The notes: a model not told the origin generated them from the sequence alone. 64,000 bases of DNA from Microbacterium murale (GCF_014635185.1 NZ_BMCM01000003.1:107613-171612), one strand, 5' to 3'; numbered from the stretch's first letter, positions 18,052-27,342 are shown. Made by a program: numbers and translations.

Positions 18052-19233
18052 GTGACTGCATCCGCTCCTGACGTCGTTCCCTTCGCATCCGCCGCTGCCG
18101 CAGACGGCCCCGAGTTCGTCGAGACGCCGGTGGCGTACGACGCCCTGGTGCTGGCCAGCTTCGGTGGGCCGGAAGGGCAGGACGACGTGATCCCGTTCCT
18201 GCGCAACGTGACGAGAGGCCGCGGGATCCCGGACGAGCGGCTCGAAGAGGTGGCGCACCACTATCGACACTTCGGCGGAATCAGCCCCATCAACGCGCAG
18301 AACCGTGAGCTCAAGGCCGCACTCGAGGCGGAGCTTGCCGGTCGCGGCATAGATCTTCCGGTCTACTGGGGCAACCGCAACTGGGAGCCGTACCTCGACG
18401 ACGCGTTCACCGCAGCCGCCGATGACGGGCATTCGACGCTACTGGTGCTGGCCACCAGCGCATACAGCTCGTATTCCAGCGACCGGCAGTACCGCGAGGA
18501 CATCGCCCGTGCGATCACGGACGCGGGCCTCGAAGATCGTGTGACCGCTGACAAGGTGCGTCTTTACTTCGACCACCCCGGCTTCGTGCAGCCCTTCCAG
18601 GAGGGCGTGGATGCCGCGGTCGCCGGGTTCCTCGAGCAGGGGATCACGGCATCCGATATCCACGTGCTGTTCTCGACCCACTCGATCCCGACCGCAGACG
18701 CCGAGCGCTCAGGCCCGCGGGATGTCGACTGGGGCGAGGGCGGCGCGTACGTCGCGCAGCACCGCGCCGTCGCGGCGCACATCATCGAGAACCTGGCCGC
18801 GGTCACCGGTGGTGCGACGGTTCCGTGGCAGCTGGTGTTCCAGTCGCGCTCCGGTCCTCCCACGCAGCCGTGGCTGGAGCCGGACGTCAACGACGTGATC
18901 GCCGAACTGCCTGCCGCCGGCGCGAAGGCCGTCGTGATCGTGCCGCTCGGATTCGTCAGCGACCACATGGAGGTCATGTGGGATCTGGACACCGAGGCCA
19001 TGGAATCCGCCGCCGAGGCGGGCCTGCCCGCGACGCGCACACAGACGCCAGGGGTGCATCCCGCGTTCGTCGCTGGTCTGGTCGATCTCGTGAACGAGCG
19101 CATCGAGGGGATGCCGGCATCCGAGCGCCCGCACCTGACCGACCTCGGACCCTGGTACGACGTGTCGCGCGCAGGGGACTGCGAGAACGTGCGGCTGGGC
19201 TTCAAGCCGGCTGCCGCCGGTCTCGTACCCTGA
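18052..19233 (+). CDS. cpfC: Ferrochelatase (probably coproporphyrin type)
   Basis: Inserts iron into a porphyrin in heme synthesis; in actinobacteria the substrate is generally coproporphyrin III. The sequence shows YDALVLASFGGPEGQDDVIPFLRNVTRG, then HYRHFGGISPINAQN, VLFSTHSIP with the metal-site His, and the late FQSRSGPPTQPWLEPDVNDVI and VPLGFVSDHMEVMWDLDTEA with the catalytic Glu. About 393 residues. GTG 18052 gives an N-terminus of about 30 residues before the core; a longer frame extends upstream to 17908. A hexamer AAAGAT lies 6 nt ahead of this GTG. No other heme gene is adjacent. Confidence 0.9.
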   Translation: MTASAPDVVPFASAAAADGPEFVETPVAYDALVLASFGGPEGQDDVIPFLRNVTRGRGIPDERLEEVAHHYRHFGGISPINAQNRELKAALEAELAGRGIDLPVYWGNRNWEPYLDDAFTAAADDGHSTLLVLATSAYSSYSSDRQYREDIARAITDAGLEDRVTADKVRLYFDHPGFVQPFQEGVDAAVAGFLEQGITASDIHVLFSTHSIPTADAERSGPRDVDWGEGGAYVAQHRAVAAHIIENLAAVTGGATVPWQLVFQSRSGPPTQPWLEPDVNDVIAELPAAGAKAVVIVPLGFVSDHMEVMWDLDTEAMESAAEAGLPATRTQTPGVHPAFVAGLVDLVNERIEGMPASERPHLTDLGPWYDVSRAGDCENVRLGFKPAAAGLVP

Positions 19234-19257
19234 CGCGGGCGGTCGCGCTGACGCTTC

Positions 19258-19263
19258 TAGGAT
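19258..19263 (+). promoter_or_regulatory. -10 hexamer, leaderless rpiB
   Basis: TAGGAT with a 7-nt spacer to ATG 19271, which favours that start over the in-frame ATG at 19262 lying inside the hexamer region. Confidence 0.5.
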
Positions 19264-19270
19264 GGTGAGC

Positions 19271-19774
19271 ATGCGCATCCATATCGCCACCGACCACGCG
19301 GGACTGGAATTCTCCACGAAGCTGCAGGACCACCTGCGAGCCGCGAACCACGAGGTCATCGACCACGGTCCGCTCGAGTACGACGCTGTCGACGACTATC
19401 CGGCGTTCTGCATCCGTGCGGCGCAGGGCGTCGTCGCCGATCAGACGGCGGGCGTCGAGGCGCTCGGCATCGTCTTCGGCGGCTCGGGCAACGGCGAACA
19501 GATCGCCGCGAACAAGGTGCAGGGCATCCGCGCCGCTCTCGTATGGAATCTGTCCACCGCCGAGCTCGCGCGTGAGCACAACGATGCCAACGTGATCTCG
19601 ATCGGTGCGCGCCAGCACACCTTCGAAGAGGTCACTTCGTTCATCGACCGCTTCATCTCCACGCCGTTCTCCGATGAGGAGCGCCACGTGCGCCGGATCG
19701 GCCAGATCGCGGATTTCGAACGCGACGGCTCGCTTCTGCCCGACCCGCGCCAGCTGCCCGACACGCAGGCCTGA
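19271..19774 (+). CDS. rpiB: Ribose-5-phosphate isomerase B
   Basis: A 167-residue RpiB/LacAB-family isomerase of the pentose phosphate pathway, interconverting ribulose 5-phosphate and ribose 5-phosphate. It has MRIHIATDHAGLEFSTKLQDHL at the start and the central VFGGSGNGEQIAANKVQGIRAALVWN, where actinobacterial enzymes carry a catalytic Glu or Cys. ARQHTFEEVTSFIDRFISTPFSDEERH closes the domain. Stop is 1 nt before the nei start, so the two are probably one transcript. Confidence 0.93.
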   Translation: MRIHIATDHAGLEFSTKLQDHLRAANHEVIDHGPLEYDAVDDYPAFCIRAAQGVVADQTAGVEALGIVFGGSGNGEQIAANKVQGIRAALVWNLSTAELAREHNDANVISIGARQHTFEEVTSFIDRFISTPFSDEERHVRRIGQIADFERDGSLLPDPRQLPDTQA

Positions 19775-19775
19775 G

Positions 19776-20789
19776 ATGCCAGAGGGTCACTCCGTCCACC
19801 GGATCGCTCGGCAGTTCGAGCGCAACTTCGTCGGCAAGCAGATGCGGGCATCGAGCCCTCAGGGGCGGTTCGCCGAGGGAGCGGCGATGCTCGACGGCCG
19901 CGAAGCCGTGAGCGTCAAGGCCGTCGGCAAGCAGATGTTCCTCGAGGCCGAGGGCGACCTCTGGCTGCGCGTGCACCTCGGCCTCTACGGCGCATGGGAC
20001 TTCGCCGGCGAGATCCTGATCGATCCGACCATCGCCTCGGCGAACGGGCGGATGGGGCAGACCAATCAGCGAGGCACCGATCTGGATGCCCCGATCGTGG
20101 ACGCCCCGATCCTGGATGCCGCGGGTGAGAACTCGCTGGCCTCGATCGGAGCACCGAGGCGGGCACGCGTGCATGTGCGGATGTCCGAGCAGACCAAGGG
20201 CCTCGCGGATGAGGGATCCGAGTGGCCCCCGCCCATCGTCGGTCAGGTGCGCCTGCGCCTGATGACCGACATCACCGCGGCAGATCTGCGCGGACCGACG
20301 GCGTGCGAGCTCCAGACCCCGGACGAGATGCTCGCGAGCGTGGCCAAACTCGGCCCCGACCCCCTCGTGGGCGACCCGATCGAGAATGAGGAGCGCTTCG
20401 TCCAGGCCGTGCGCAAGAAGAAGGCGCCCATCGCGCTGCTGCTGATGGATCAGTCGGTGGTCAGCGGCATCGGCAACGTGTACCGCGCGGAGATGCTCTA
20501 TCGGGCGCGCCTCAACCCGCACACCCCTGGCCGAGACGTGCCGGAGGAGATCGTGCGGCAGCTCTGGCACGACTGGGTGAGGCTGCTGGCCATCGGCGTC
20601 GAGACCGGCCAGATGATGACCATGGACGACCTGTCGCCGACCGACTATCGCGCCGCCATGGCGAGTCGCGATGACCGGCACTGGGTCTATCACCGTGCCG
20701 GCCTGCCGTGCCGGGTCTGCGGTACCGAGATCGCGCTCGAAGAACTCGGCGCGCGCAAGCTCTACTGGTGTCCGAGGTGCCAGGCCTGA
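19776..20789 (+). CDS. Fpg/Nei-family DNA glycosylase
   Basis: A 337-residue base-excision-repair glycosylase and AP lyase. It begins MPEGHSVHRIARQF, with Pro2 as the nucleophile and Glu3; PEGH rather than PELP indicates the Nei branch. The helix-two-turn-helix region is LLMDQSVVSGIGNVYRAEMLYRARLNP, and the C-terminal zinc finger is CRVCG...WCPRC. Insert of about 60 residues (VDAPILDAAGEN and so on) in the N-terminal domain is typical for actinobacterial Nei. Starts 1 nt after rpiB. Confidence 0.9.
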   Translation: MPEGHSVHRIARQFERNFVGKQMRASSPQGRFAEGAAMLDGREAVSVKAVGKQMFLEAEGDLWLRVHLGLYGAWDFAGEILIDPTIASANGRMGQTNQRGTDLDAPIVDAPILDAAGENSLASIGAPRRARVHVRMSEQTKGLADEGSEWPPPIVGQVRLRLMTDITAADLRGPTACELQTPDEMLASVAKLGPDPLVGDPIENEERFVQAVRKKKAPIALLLMDQSVVSGIGNVYRAEMLYRARLNPHTPGRDVPEEIVRQLWHDWVRLLAIGVETGQMMTMDDLSPTDYRAAMASRDDRHWVYHRAGLPCRVCGTEIALEELGARKLYWCPRCQA

Positions 20790-20830
20790 CTAGTGTGGTC
20801 CTTCAAACAAGGGACACCTAGACGGGAGAC

Positions 20831-22324
20831 GTGATGGACCTCACAGGCTTGCAGAGTGCGCTGGAGACATTCAGTGGTTGGATCTGGGGGCCGTGGTTCC
20901 TCATCCCGCTTCTGCTCGGCACCGGACTGTATCTCACGATCCGTCTCGGTGGACTGCAGTTCATCCGTCTCGGCTCGGCGCTGCGCCTGGGCCTCTTCAC
21001 CCGAAAGGACCCTGGCTCCGAAGGCGACATCTCTCAGTTCCAGGCGCTGACGACCGCCCTTGCGGCCACGGTCGGTACCGGAAACATCGTCGGCGTCGCC
21101 ACCGCCATCGGCATCGGCGGACCAGGAGCACTGTTCTGGATGTGGGTGACGGGTCTGCTCGGCATGGCGTCGAAGTACTCCGAGGCCTTCCTCGGCGTTC
21201 GCTTTCGCGTCACCGACTCGGCCGGAGAGAAGAACGGCGGACCGCAGCAGTATCTCGAGCGCGGGATTCGCGGCTGGTTCGGCAAGACGCTCGCGCTGTT
21301 CTTCTCGATCGCTGCGGTGATCGCCTGCTTCGGGATCGGCAACATGACCCAGGGCAACTCGATCGCGACGAACCTCGAATCGAGCTTCAACGTTCCGACA
21401 TGGGTCACCGGAATCGTGCTGACCGCGTTCGCGCTGGTCGTGCTGGTCGGCGGCATCAAGTCGATCGGCCGCGTCACCGCCGGTCTCGTGCCGATCATGA
21501 TCGTCTTCTACGTACTCGGCGCCATCTACATCCTGATCGCGAACGTCGGTGCGCTTCCCGCCGCGTTCGCGCAGATCTTCACCGAGGCGTTCACTGGCAC
21601 CAGCGCCATCGGTGGGTTCGCTGGTTCGGCGATCATCATCGCCGTGCAGTTCGGCGTCGCCCGCGGCATCTTCTCCAATGAATCGGGCATGGGCTCGGCG
21701 GCCATCGCGGCCGCCGCAGCGCAGACCAGCCACCCCGTCCGCCAGGGCCTCGTGTCCATGACGCAGACCTTCATCGACACGATCATCGTCGTGAGCTGCA
21801 CCGGCCTCGTCATCATCGCCACCGGCACCTGGAACCAGATCGACCCGGAGACCGGCGAGCAGATCAGCCCGGCCCTGATGACCGGCGAGGCGTTCTCGCA
21901 CGGGCTCCCGGGGGACTGGGGTCACATCATCGTCACGCTCGGCCTGGTGATGTTCGCTGGGTCCACGATCCTCGGCTGGTCGTACTACGGAGAGCGCAAC
22001 GTCGAGCGCCTGTTCGGACGACGCGCGGTGATGCCGTTCCGCATCATCTTCTCGCTGGTCGTGTTCATCGGCTGCACCGTGCAGCTCGGCGTGGTCTGGG
22101 CGTTCTCCGACGCCATGAACGGCTTGATGGCCTTCCCGAACCTGATCGGACTGCTCGTGCTGTCCGGGCTGGTGGCGCGGGAGACCAGACAGTACCTCAA
22201 GCACGACCCGAAGCTGCGGGCGAGCCGCGAGGAGGTCGACGCGTTCATGGCGGGCACACCGGGGTGGGAGGAATGGAAGACCGAGGGGGTCGGGTCGCCC
22301 GCACTGCCCGGTCGGAAGGACTGA
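20831..22324 (+). CDS. Sodium:alanine/glycine symporter (AgcS family)
   Basis: A 497-residue permease with about eleven hydrophobic helices. The N-terminal motif GPWFLIPLLLGTGLYLTIRLGGLQF and the hallmark FQALTTALAATVGTGNIVGVATAI are AGCS family signatures, along with the FSNESGMGSAAIAAAAA motif in the middle. It probably imports alanine or glycine with Na+. Starts GTG-ATG after GGGAGA; ATG 20834 is an equal choice. It is downstream of nei by 41 nt. Confidence 0.93.
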   Translation: MMDLTGLQSALETFSGWIWGPWFLIPLLLGTGLYLTIRLGGLQFIRLGSALRLGLFTRKDPGSEGDISQFQALTTALAATVGTGNIVGVATAIGIGGPGALFWMWVTGLLGMASKYSEAFLGVRFRVTDSAGEKNGGPQQYLERGIRGWFGKTLALFFSIAAVIACFGIGNMTQGNSIATNLESSFNVPTWVTGIVLTAFALVVLVGGIKSIGRVTAGLVPIMIVFYVLGAIYILIANVGALPAAFAQIFTEAFTGTSAIGGFAGSAIIIAVQFGVARGIFSNESGMGSAAIAAAAAQTSHPVRQGLVSMTQTFIDTIIVVSCTGLVIIATGTWNQIDPETGEQISPALMTGEAFSHGLPGDWGHIIVTLGLVMFAGSTILGWSYYGERNVERLFGRRAVMPFRIIFSLVVFIGCTVQLGVVWAFSDAMNGLMAFPNLIGLLVLSGLVARETRQYLKHDPKLRASREEVDAFMAGTPGWEEWKTEGVGSPALPGRKD

Positions 22325-22339
22325 TGCCGCGCGCGGCCG

Positions 22340-22345
22340 TAGGCT
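22340..22345 (+). promoter_or_regulatory. -10 hexamer, leaderless PaiB-like gene
   Basis: TAGGCT with a 6-nt spacer to ATG 22352. Confidence 0.55.
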
Positions 22346-22351
22346 GAGAAC

Positions 22352-22996
22352 ATGCGTCAGAATCCCAGTTTCACGCTCGCCGATGTCGCGGAGATGCGGC
22401 GCGTCATCGAGCAGAATCCGTGGGCGACGATCGTCAGCGCCGCCGCCGACGGGCAGGTCGCGTCGCACTACGTGATGATGCTCGACGAGGACCGCGACGA
22501 CCTCACCATCGTGGGGCACGTCGGCCGGCCTGACGACCTGATCCACGGCATGGGCGAGCGTGAGCTGCTGGTCGTGTTCCAGGGCCCGCACGGCTACGTG
22601 TCGCCCGGTTGGTATGGGCCGGACACCCAGGCCGTGCCGACCTGGAACTACATCGCGGTGCACCTCGCGGGTGTGCCCGAGATCCTCAGCGACGACGAGA
22701 ACCTGAGAGTTCTCGACCGGCTCGTCGAACGCTTCGAAGCGCGCAAGTCGGACCCGCGATTCATGTGGGAACGGCCGAACGACGAGGCCTTCGTGCGCAG
22801 GCTCGCGGCAGGCACGGTCGGATTCCGTCTGACGCCGACGCGGGTGGTGGCCAAGCGCAAGCTCAGTCAGAACAAGGATGCCGCGACCGTCGAGCGCGTC
22901 ATCGCCGAGCTGCAGGGCGACGGCGTCTATGCGAATCCCGCGCTGGCCGGCGAGATGCGCCGGGCTCAGGACGCGCGCCCCGGTCGAACGGCATGA
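22352..22996 (+). CDS. PaiB-like FMN-binding protein
   Basis: A 214-residue protein of the PaiB family. It starts MRQNPSFTLADVAEMRRVI and has the flavin-barrel segments ASHYVMMLDED, LTIVGHVGRPDD and VVFQGPHGYVSPGWY, with the characteristic VPTWNYIAVHLAG motif. In Bacillus PaiB is tied to protease and sporulation control, but the biochemical role is uncertain. Its stop overlaps the amidohydrolase start as ATGA. Leaderless start inferred. Confidence 0.9.
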   Translation: MRQNPSFTLADVAEMRRVIEQNPWATIVSAAADGQVASHYVMMLDEDRDDLTIVGHVGRPDDLIHGMGERELLVVFQGPHGYVSPGWYGPDTQAVPTWNYIAVHLAGVPEILSDDENLRVLDRLVERFEARKSDPRFMWERPNDEAFVRRLAAGTVGFRLTPTRVVAKRKLSQNKDAATVERVIAELQGDGVYANPALAGEMRRAQDARPGRTA

Positions 22997-24471
22997 CGGA
23001 GGTCGGCGCCGACGTCGCGGTGATCCGGAACGCGCGGATCGCGGGCCCAGGGCGTGAGTTCCTCGTCGATGACGAGCCTGTCGACATCCACATCGATGGC
23101 GGCCGGATCGTCGACATCGCCCCCGCCGGTGCCCTGCCCGCACGTGGCGGGGTCATCGACGCCGACGGCGCATGGGTCGTTCCGGGCCTGTGGGACAACC
23201 ACGTTCACACCGTGCAATGGGCTCTGGCCTCCGAACGGGAACAGCTGGGCGCCGCTGTCTCAGCCGTCGATGCGGCCTCGCGGATGTCGGACGTCGCCCC
23301 GCTGGCAGACGGCCGCCGCGTGGGCACGGGGTTCCGTGACGCGTTCTGGGCGGATGCACCCTCGCTCGAGGTCCTCGACACCGCCACGGGAGACGTGCCG
23401 ACGTACCTCATCAACGCCGACGTGCACAGCGTGTGGCTGAACTCCGCCGCGCTGGCTCGCGAGGGATTCATCTCTGCCGACGGCGTGCTGCGTGAAGAGG
23501 ACGCCTTCGAGATCTCGAAGCGCGTGAACGCGGTGGAGCCCGCGCACGGCGACCATGCGGTGCGTTTCGCAGGCGTGGCCGCCGCAGCCAGGGGAGTGAC
23601 GGGGATCGTCGACTTCGACATGGCCTGGAACGCGGATGCCTGGGCGCGCCGCGCCCGCGCGGGATTCGGCACGCAGCGGGTGGAGTTCGCGGTGTACCCG
23701 GCGGATCTCGCACGCGCCATCACAAGTGGCCTTCGCACCGGTGAGGTGCTGCCCCAGACCCACGGCCTCGTTCGCGTCGGACCACTCAAGATCATCTCGG
23801 ACGGGTCGCTCGGCACCCGCACCGCGGCGTGCTCGCACGCCTACCCGGACGACACTGCGGACTTCGGCGTGCTGAACATCCCGCCCGCCGGCCTGATCGG
23901 TCTTCTGACGGATGCGGTCGGTTCGGGGCTCGCCGTGGCCATTCACGCGATCGGCGACCGCGCCGTGTCGTCGGCATTGGACGCGGTGACCGTGACCGGC
24001 GCATCCGGAACGATCGAGCACGCGCAGCTGGTGCGCCATGCCGACCTCGCCCGTCTCGCCCGTCTCGGCCTCGCCGCCAGCGTGCAGCCGGTGCATGCGC
24101 TCGACGATCGTGATCTGGTGGACGCGTACTGGGCGGCTCAGACGGCTGTCGGGTACCCGATGGCGTCACTGCTGCGCGCGGGCGCCGAGCTGAGGCTGGG
24201 CTCCGACGCGCCTGTGGCGCCGCTGGATCCATGGCAGGCCATCGCGGCGGCGGTGCATCGGACGAACGACGAGCGCGAGCCGTGGCATCCCGAAGAACGG
24301 CTGAGCGTCGGTGAGGCGCTCGATGCGAGCGTGCGCAGCGCCGTCCGTCCTGGCGAGCCTGCGGATCTGGTGCTGTGCGGTGCTGATCCGCATGACGCGG
24401 GCTCGTCGACGTTGCGCACGATGCCGGTGCTGGCGACGCTGCTCGGCGGACGGATCACCCACCTGAAGTGA
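22993..24471 (+). CDS. YtcJ-like amidohydrolase
   Basis: A 492-residue metal-dependent hydrolase of the Amidohydro_3 family. The metal site HxH appears in LWDNHVHTVQWAL (about residues 71-73), with later IHAIGDRA (His) and TIEHAQLV (His), and a final GSDAPVAPLDPW with the metal/catalytic Asp. These enzymes hydrolyse amides or N-formyl compounds; the substrate here is unknown. The start is ATG 22993, where ATGA overlaps the PaiB-like stop. Confidence 0.88.
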   Translation: MTEVGADVAVIRNARIAGPGREFLVDDEPVDIHIDGGRIVDIAPAGALPARGGVIDADGAWVVPGLWDNHVHTVQWALASEREQLGAAVSAVDAASRMSDVAPLADGRRVGTGFRDAFWADAPSLEVLDTATGDVPTYLINADVHSVWLNSAALAREGFISADGVLREEDAFEISKRVNAVEPAHGDHAVRFAGVAAAARGVTGIVDFDMAWNADAWARRARAGFGTQRVEFAVYPADLARAITSGLRTGEVLPQTHGLVRVGPLKIISDGSLGTRTAACSHAYPDDTADFGVLNIPPAGLIGLLTDAVGSGLAVAIHAIGDRAVSSALDAVTVTGASGTIEHAQLVRHADLARLARLGLAASVQPVHALDDRDLVDAYWAAQTAVGYPMASLLRAGAELRLGSDAPVAPLDPWQAIAAAVHRTNDEREPWHPEERLSVGEALDASVRSAVRPGEPADLVLCGADPHDAGSSTLRTMPVLATLLGGRITHLK

Positions 24472-24525
24472 TCGCGGTGCATGCGTCACCCCTTGGCGGT
24501 GCGCGTGATCGCGGCGTGCGCACGA

Positions 24526-24531
24526 TACCGT
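24526..24531 (+). promoter_or_regulatory. -10 hexamer, leaderless acyltransferase gene
   Basis: TACCGT with a 7-nt spacer to GTG 24539; a weaker match to the consensus than the others. Confidence 0.4.
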
Positions 24532-24538
24532 TGTAGCC

Positions 24539-26653
24539 GTGAACTCCACAGCGCAGACTCCGCCTCTCACCCGGTCCCAGCGTCGTCGTGACCGCTCACC
24601 GGAGCATGCGGCATCCTCGCGGTTCATCCCGCACGTGCAGGGGCTCAGGGCGATCGCCGTCCTCTTCGTCGTGCTGTACCACTTCTGGCCCGCCCGTCTC
24701 AGCGGCGGTTACGTCGGCGTCGACATCTTCTTCGTCATCTCCGGCTTCCTGATCACCGCGCATCTGGCGAGGGAGCTCACCTCCACAGGAACGGTCAAGC
24801 TCGGACAGTTCTGGGCGCGCCGAGCGCGCCGTCTGCTTCCCGCGTCACTACTCGTGCTGCTGTTCTGCGCGATCGTCGCGGCGATCCCGTTCCTCACACC
24901 GACCTCGGCACTGCCCGCCGAGGTCAAAGAGATCATCGCCTCCACGTTCTACGTGGAGAACTGGTACCTGGTGTTCAACTCCGCCGACTATCTGGCGCAC
25001 GCCGGAGACCCGACGACCGTGCAGCATTACTGGTCGCTCTCGCTGGAGGAGCAGTTCTACGTGCTGTGGCCGCTCATCATGCTGCTCGCGGCGTGGATCG
25101 CGGTCAAATGGTTCCGCGGCGATCGGCTGCGGGCCGCGGCGATCGCGATCGGCGCCGTCTCGGTCGCGTCGTTCATCTTCTGCGTGGTGTACACGATCAC
25201 GGATCCGGCGCCGGCGTACTTCATCACCATGGGGCGGATGTGGCAGTTCGGCGTCGGCGCGGTCATCGCGCTCGTGCCGATGCTGCGCATTCGCAATGCC
25301 GCACTGAGCTTCGTGCTCGGCTGGGCGGGAATCATCGCGCTGCTGTACACCGCCTTCCGTTTCGACGGTCAGACCCCGTTCCCCGGATATGCGGCGCTGC
25401 TGCCGACTCTGGGCGCCGCGGCCGTCATCATGGCGTCGAACACCGACCGCTGGTGGTATCCGACCAGACTGCTGTCCATCCCGCCGATGCGCTTCACCGG
25501 CGACATCTCCTACAGCCTGTATCTCTGGCACTGGCCGCTGATCATCATCGCGCCCTCCGTGCCGTTCTGGGGTCTCACGATCTACCACCGCGTCGCGCTG
25601 CTGGTCATCTGCTTCGTTCTCGCATGGCTCACCAAGCGGTTCGTCGAGGATCCGGCTCGCTCTTGGAAGCCGCTCACCACTCGCCCGCCGAAGGTCACAC
25701 TGTGGTCTGCGCTTGCGGCCATGCTGCTGGTCGGTGCGGTCGCGGCAGGAGGCTGGGCGATCAACGCCCCGGCGTATCAGCAGGGCGTGCAGGCGATCGA
25801 AGACGTGCGCGAGAATCCGCCTGCGTGCTTCGGTGCGGCATCGGTGCTGGACGAGTCGTGCGCAGGCACCGAGCTCGACACGATCCTTCCGGCTCCCGGG
25901 TTCGCCGGCGTCGATCGCCCATCGGATGAGCAGTGCTTCATCCAGCTGAACGACTCGCGGCCCAAGTCGTGCGAGTTCGGCTCTGACGACGCGGACGCAC
26001 CCCAGGTGGCGCTGGTCGGAGACAGCCACGCGTTCCAACTGCTGCCGACGTTCCAGGGCATCGCCGAGCGGGAGGGCTGGCACCTCACGACGTACTTCAA
26101 GGGCGCCTGCCCGTGGAACGCCACGCCGCTGGCGACGGGCGGCTCTTTCGGCGCCGCATGCTCCGACTGGCGAGCGGGGGTGGACGCGCAGCTCGCGGAC
26201 CGCGACTTCGATGTCGTGTTCACATCTGCGATCTCGAACACGCCCTACTCGTCGGCCGGGTTCGAATCCGCGCACGATGCCGCGGTGGCCGGTTACCAGA
26301 AGGCGTGGTCGACCATGACAGACCGTGGCATCCCCGTGGTCACCGTCGTTGACAACCCGGTCTTCGAGACCGATCCGAACAAGTGTCTGCGCACTCGTGA
26401 TCAGACGGAATGCACGGGCGCTCGTGCAGATGTACTGCTCGAGGACGACCCGCTGCGCGACGCGGCTGCAGGCGCAGACGATGTGACGCTGCTCGACTTC
26501 ACCGATGTCTTCTGCGATGAGGACACCTGCAAGACGGTCATCGGCGGCGCGAACGTGTATCGCGACCAGGATCACCTGACGGTGACGTTCGTCGACACGC
26601 TGGCTCCTCAGTACACCCAGGCGTTGAAGGATGCGATGGCGGCCGCGGGCTGA
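24539..26653 (+). CDS. OafA/YrhL-type acyltransferase with SGNH domain
   Basis: A 704-residue membrane enzyme that probably O-acylates surface polysaccharide or peptidoglycan. The N-terminal acyltransferase-3 domain begins FIPHVQGLRAIAVLFVVLYHFWP (the catalytic H is in YHF) and has about ten helices ending near residue 410. After a single helix near 400-415, an extracytoplasmic SGNH hydrolase-like domain follows: VALVGDSHAFQLLPTFQ with the nucleophile Ser, and a late DQDHLTVTF with the Asp and His pair. Start is GTG 24539. Terminated by a strong hairpin. Confidence 0.92.
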   Translation: MNSTAQTPPLTRSQRRRDRSPEHAASSRFIPHVQGLRAIAVLFVVLYHFWPARLSGGYVGVDIFFVISGFLITAHLARELTSTGTVKLGQFWARRARRLLPASLLVLLFCAIVAAIPFLTPTSALPAEVKEIIASTFYVENWYLVFNSADYLAHAGDPTTVQHYWSLSLEEQFYVLWPLIMLLAAWIAVKWFRGDRLRAAAIAIGAVSVASFIFCVVYTITDPAPAYFITMGRMWQFGVGAVIALVPMLRIRNAALSFVLGWAGIIALLYTAFRFDGQTPFPGYAALLPTLGAAAVIMASNTDRWWYPTRLLSIPPMRFTGDISYSLYLWHWPLIIIAPSVPFWGLTIYHRVALLVICFVLAWLTKRFVEDPARSWKPLTTRPPKVTLWSALAAMLLVGAVAAGGWAINAPAYQQGVQAIEDVRENPPACFGAASVLDESCAGTELDTILPAPGFAGVDRPSDEQCFIQLNDSRPKSCEFGSDDADAPQVALVGDSHAFQLLPTFQGIAEREGWHLTTYFKGACPWNATPLATGGSFGAACSDWRAGVDAQLADRDFDVVFTSAISNTPYSSAGFESAHDAAVAGYQKAWSTMTDRGIPVVTVVDNPVFETDPNKCLRTRDQTECTGARADVLLEDDPLRDAAAGADDVTLLDFTDVFCDEDTCKTVIGGANVYRDQDHLTVTFVDTLAPQYTQALKDAMAAAG

Positions 26654-26676
26654 TCCGCCGCATTCTCATCCAGACA

Positions 26677-26714
26677 CGCAGAAGGGCACCGGACGGATCC
26701 GGTGCCCTTCTGCG
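26677..26714. terminator. Bidirectional terminator hairpin
   Basis: A 17-bp perfect stem (CGCAGAAGGGCACCGGA with TCCGGTGCCCTTCTGCG) and a 4-nt loop between the converging acyltransferase and dps genes; serves both strands by symmetry. Confidence 0.8.
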
Positions 26715-26726
26715 TGTGCGCTGTTG

Positions 26727-27212
26727 TTACTCGGCGACGTGCGCGACGAGGAACCAACGGTCCTTCTCGAGGCCGCGCATGATCTCGATCGCCACGTCCT
26801 GGCTGGTGAGGTCGATCTCGTCGAGACCGTCGATCGCGGCCTTGGTGTCGACGAGGATCGCATCGATGTCAGCGACGATGTGGCGGATCAGCTCGGCCGA
26901 CTGCGTGAATCCCGCAGGCACTGCAGACGCGCCGGCCTTCGAGGCGACGGCGCTGAGGCGCGCATCGATCGGGAGACCGAGAGCGACGATGCGCTCCGCT
27001 GCGGTGTCGGCGAAGGCTCCGGCGTTCGCGACGACGGAGTCGAGCAGTTCGTGGACGCCGATGAAGTTGGCGCCGCGCACGTGCCAGTGCGCCTGCTTGC
27101 CGTTGACCGTCAGAGCCTGCAGCCCGAGTACGACGGGGGAGAGGAACTGTGCCGCGGCCGCGGCGACCGTCGGGTCACTGGCGGTGGTGGAGATGGTCTG
27201 TGCCTTGCTCAT
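26727..27212 (-). CDS. dps: Dps ferritin-like DNA-protection protein
   Basis: A 161-residue ferritin-like protein that stores iron and protects DNA during oxidative stress. The ferroxidase motif is present: GKQAHWHVRGANFIGVHELLDSV with His 42, His 44 and His 54, then FADTAAERI with Asp and Glu. The N-terminal tail is Ser/Thr/Ala-rich rather than Lys-rich. A good Shine-Dalgarno (GGAGGCAG) precedes ATG 27212. Divergent from the carbonic anhydrase gene across 130 nt. Confidence 0.93.
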   Translation of the reverse strand: MSKAQTISTTASDPTVAAAAAQFLSPVVLGLQALTVNGKQAHWHVRGANFIGVHELLDSVVANAGAFADTAAERIVALGLPIDARLSAVASKAGASAVPAGFTQSAELIRHIVADIDAILVDTKAAIDGLDEIDLTSQDVAIEIMRGLEKDRWFLVAHVAE

Positions 27213-27298
27213 GTTTCTGCCTCCAGAACGGCGAATTCGAACCTGATGCAGACAACGCTACTCAGCCTGAAACATTCCGCAAGCAAGCTGAGGCTCGG

Positions 27299-27328
27299 CT
27301 CACTTCCGCGGAATGACGCGGAAGTGAG
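27299..27328. promoter_or_regulatory. Perfect 12-bp inverted repeat (operator candidate)
   Basis: CTCACTTCCGCG and CGCGGAAGTGAG are perfect 12-bp arms around a 6-nt spacer. It ends 2 nt before the TAGTCT -10 hexamer of the carbonic anhydrase gene and so covers its -35 region. Nested in it is TTCCGCGGAA. The regulator is unknown. Confidence 0.55.
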
Positions 27329-27330
27329 GA

Positions 27331-27336
27331 TAGTCT
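27331..27336 (+). promoter_or_regulatory. -10 hexamer, leaderless carbonic anhydrase gene
   Basis: TAGTCT with a 6-nt spacer to ATG 27343; sits immediately after the inverted repeat. Confidence 0.55.
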
Positions 27337-27342
27337 CGCCTC

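Noticed and set aside
17927-18206. Extended N-terminus of aminopeptidase N up to 18206
   Set aside because: The extra residues lie over the divergent ferrochelatase start, lack a ribosome site, and the GTG at 17927 has GGGAGAA in front.
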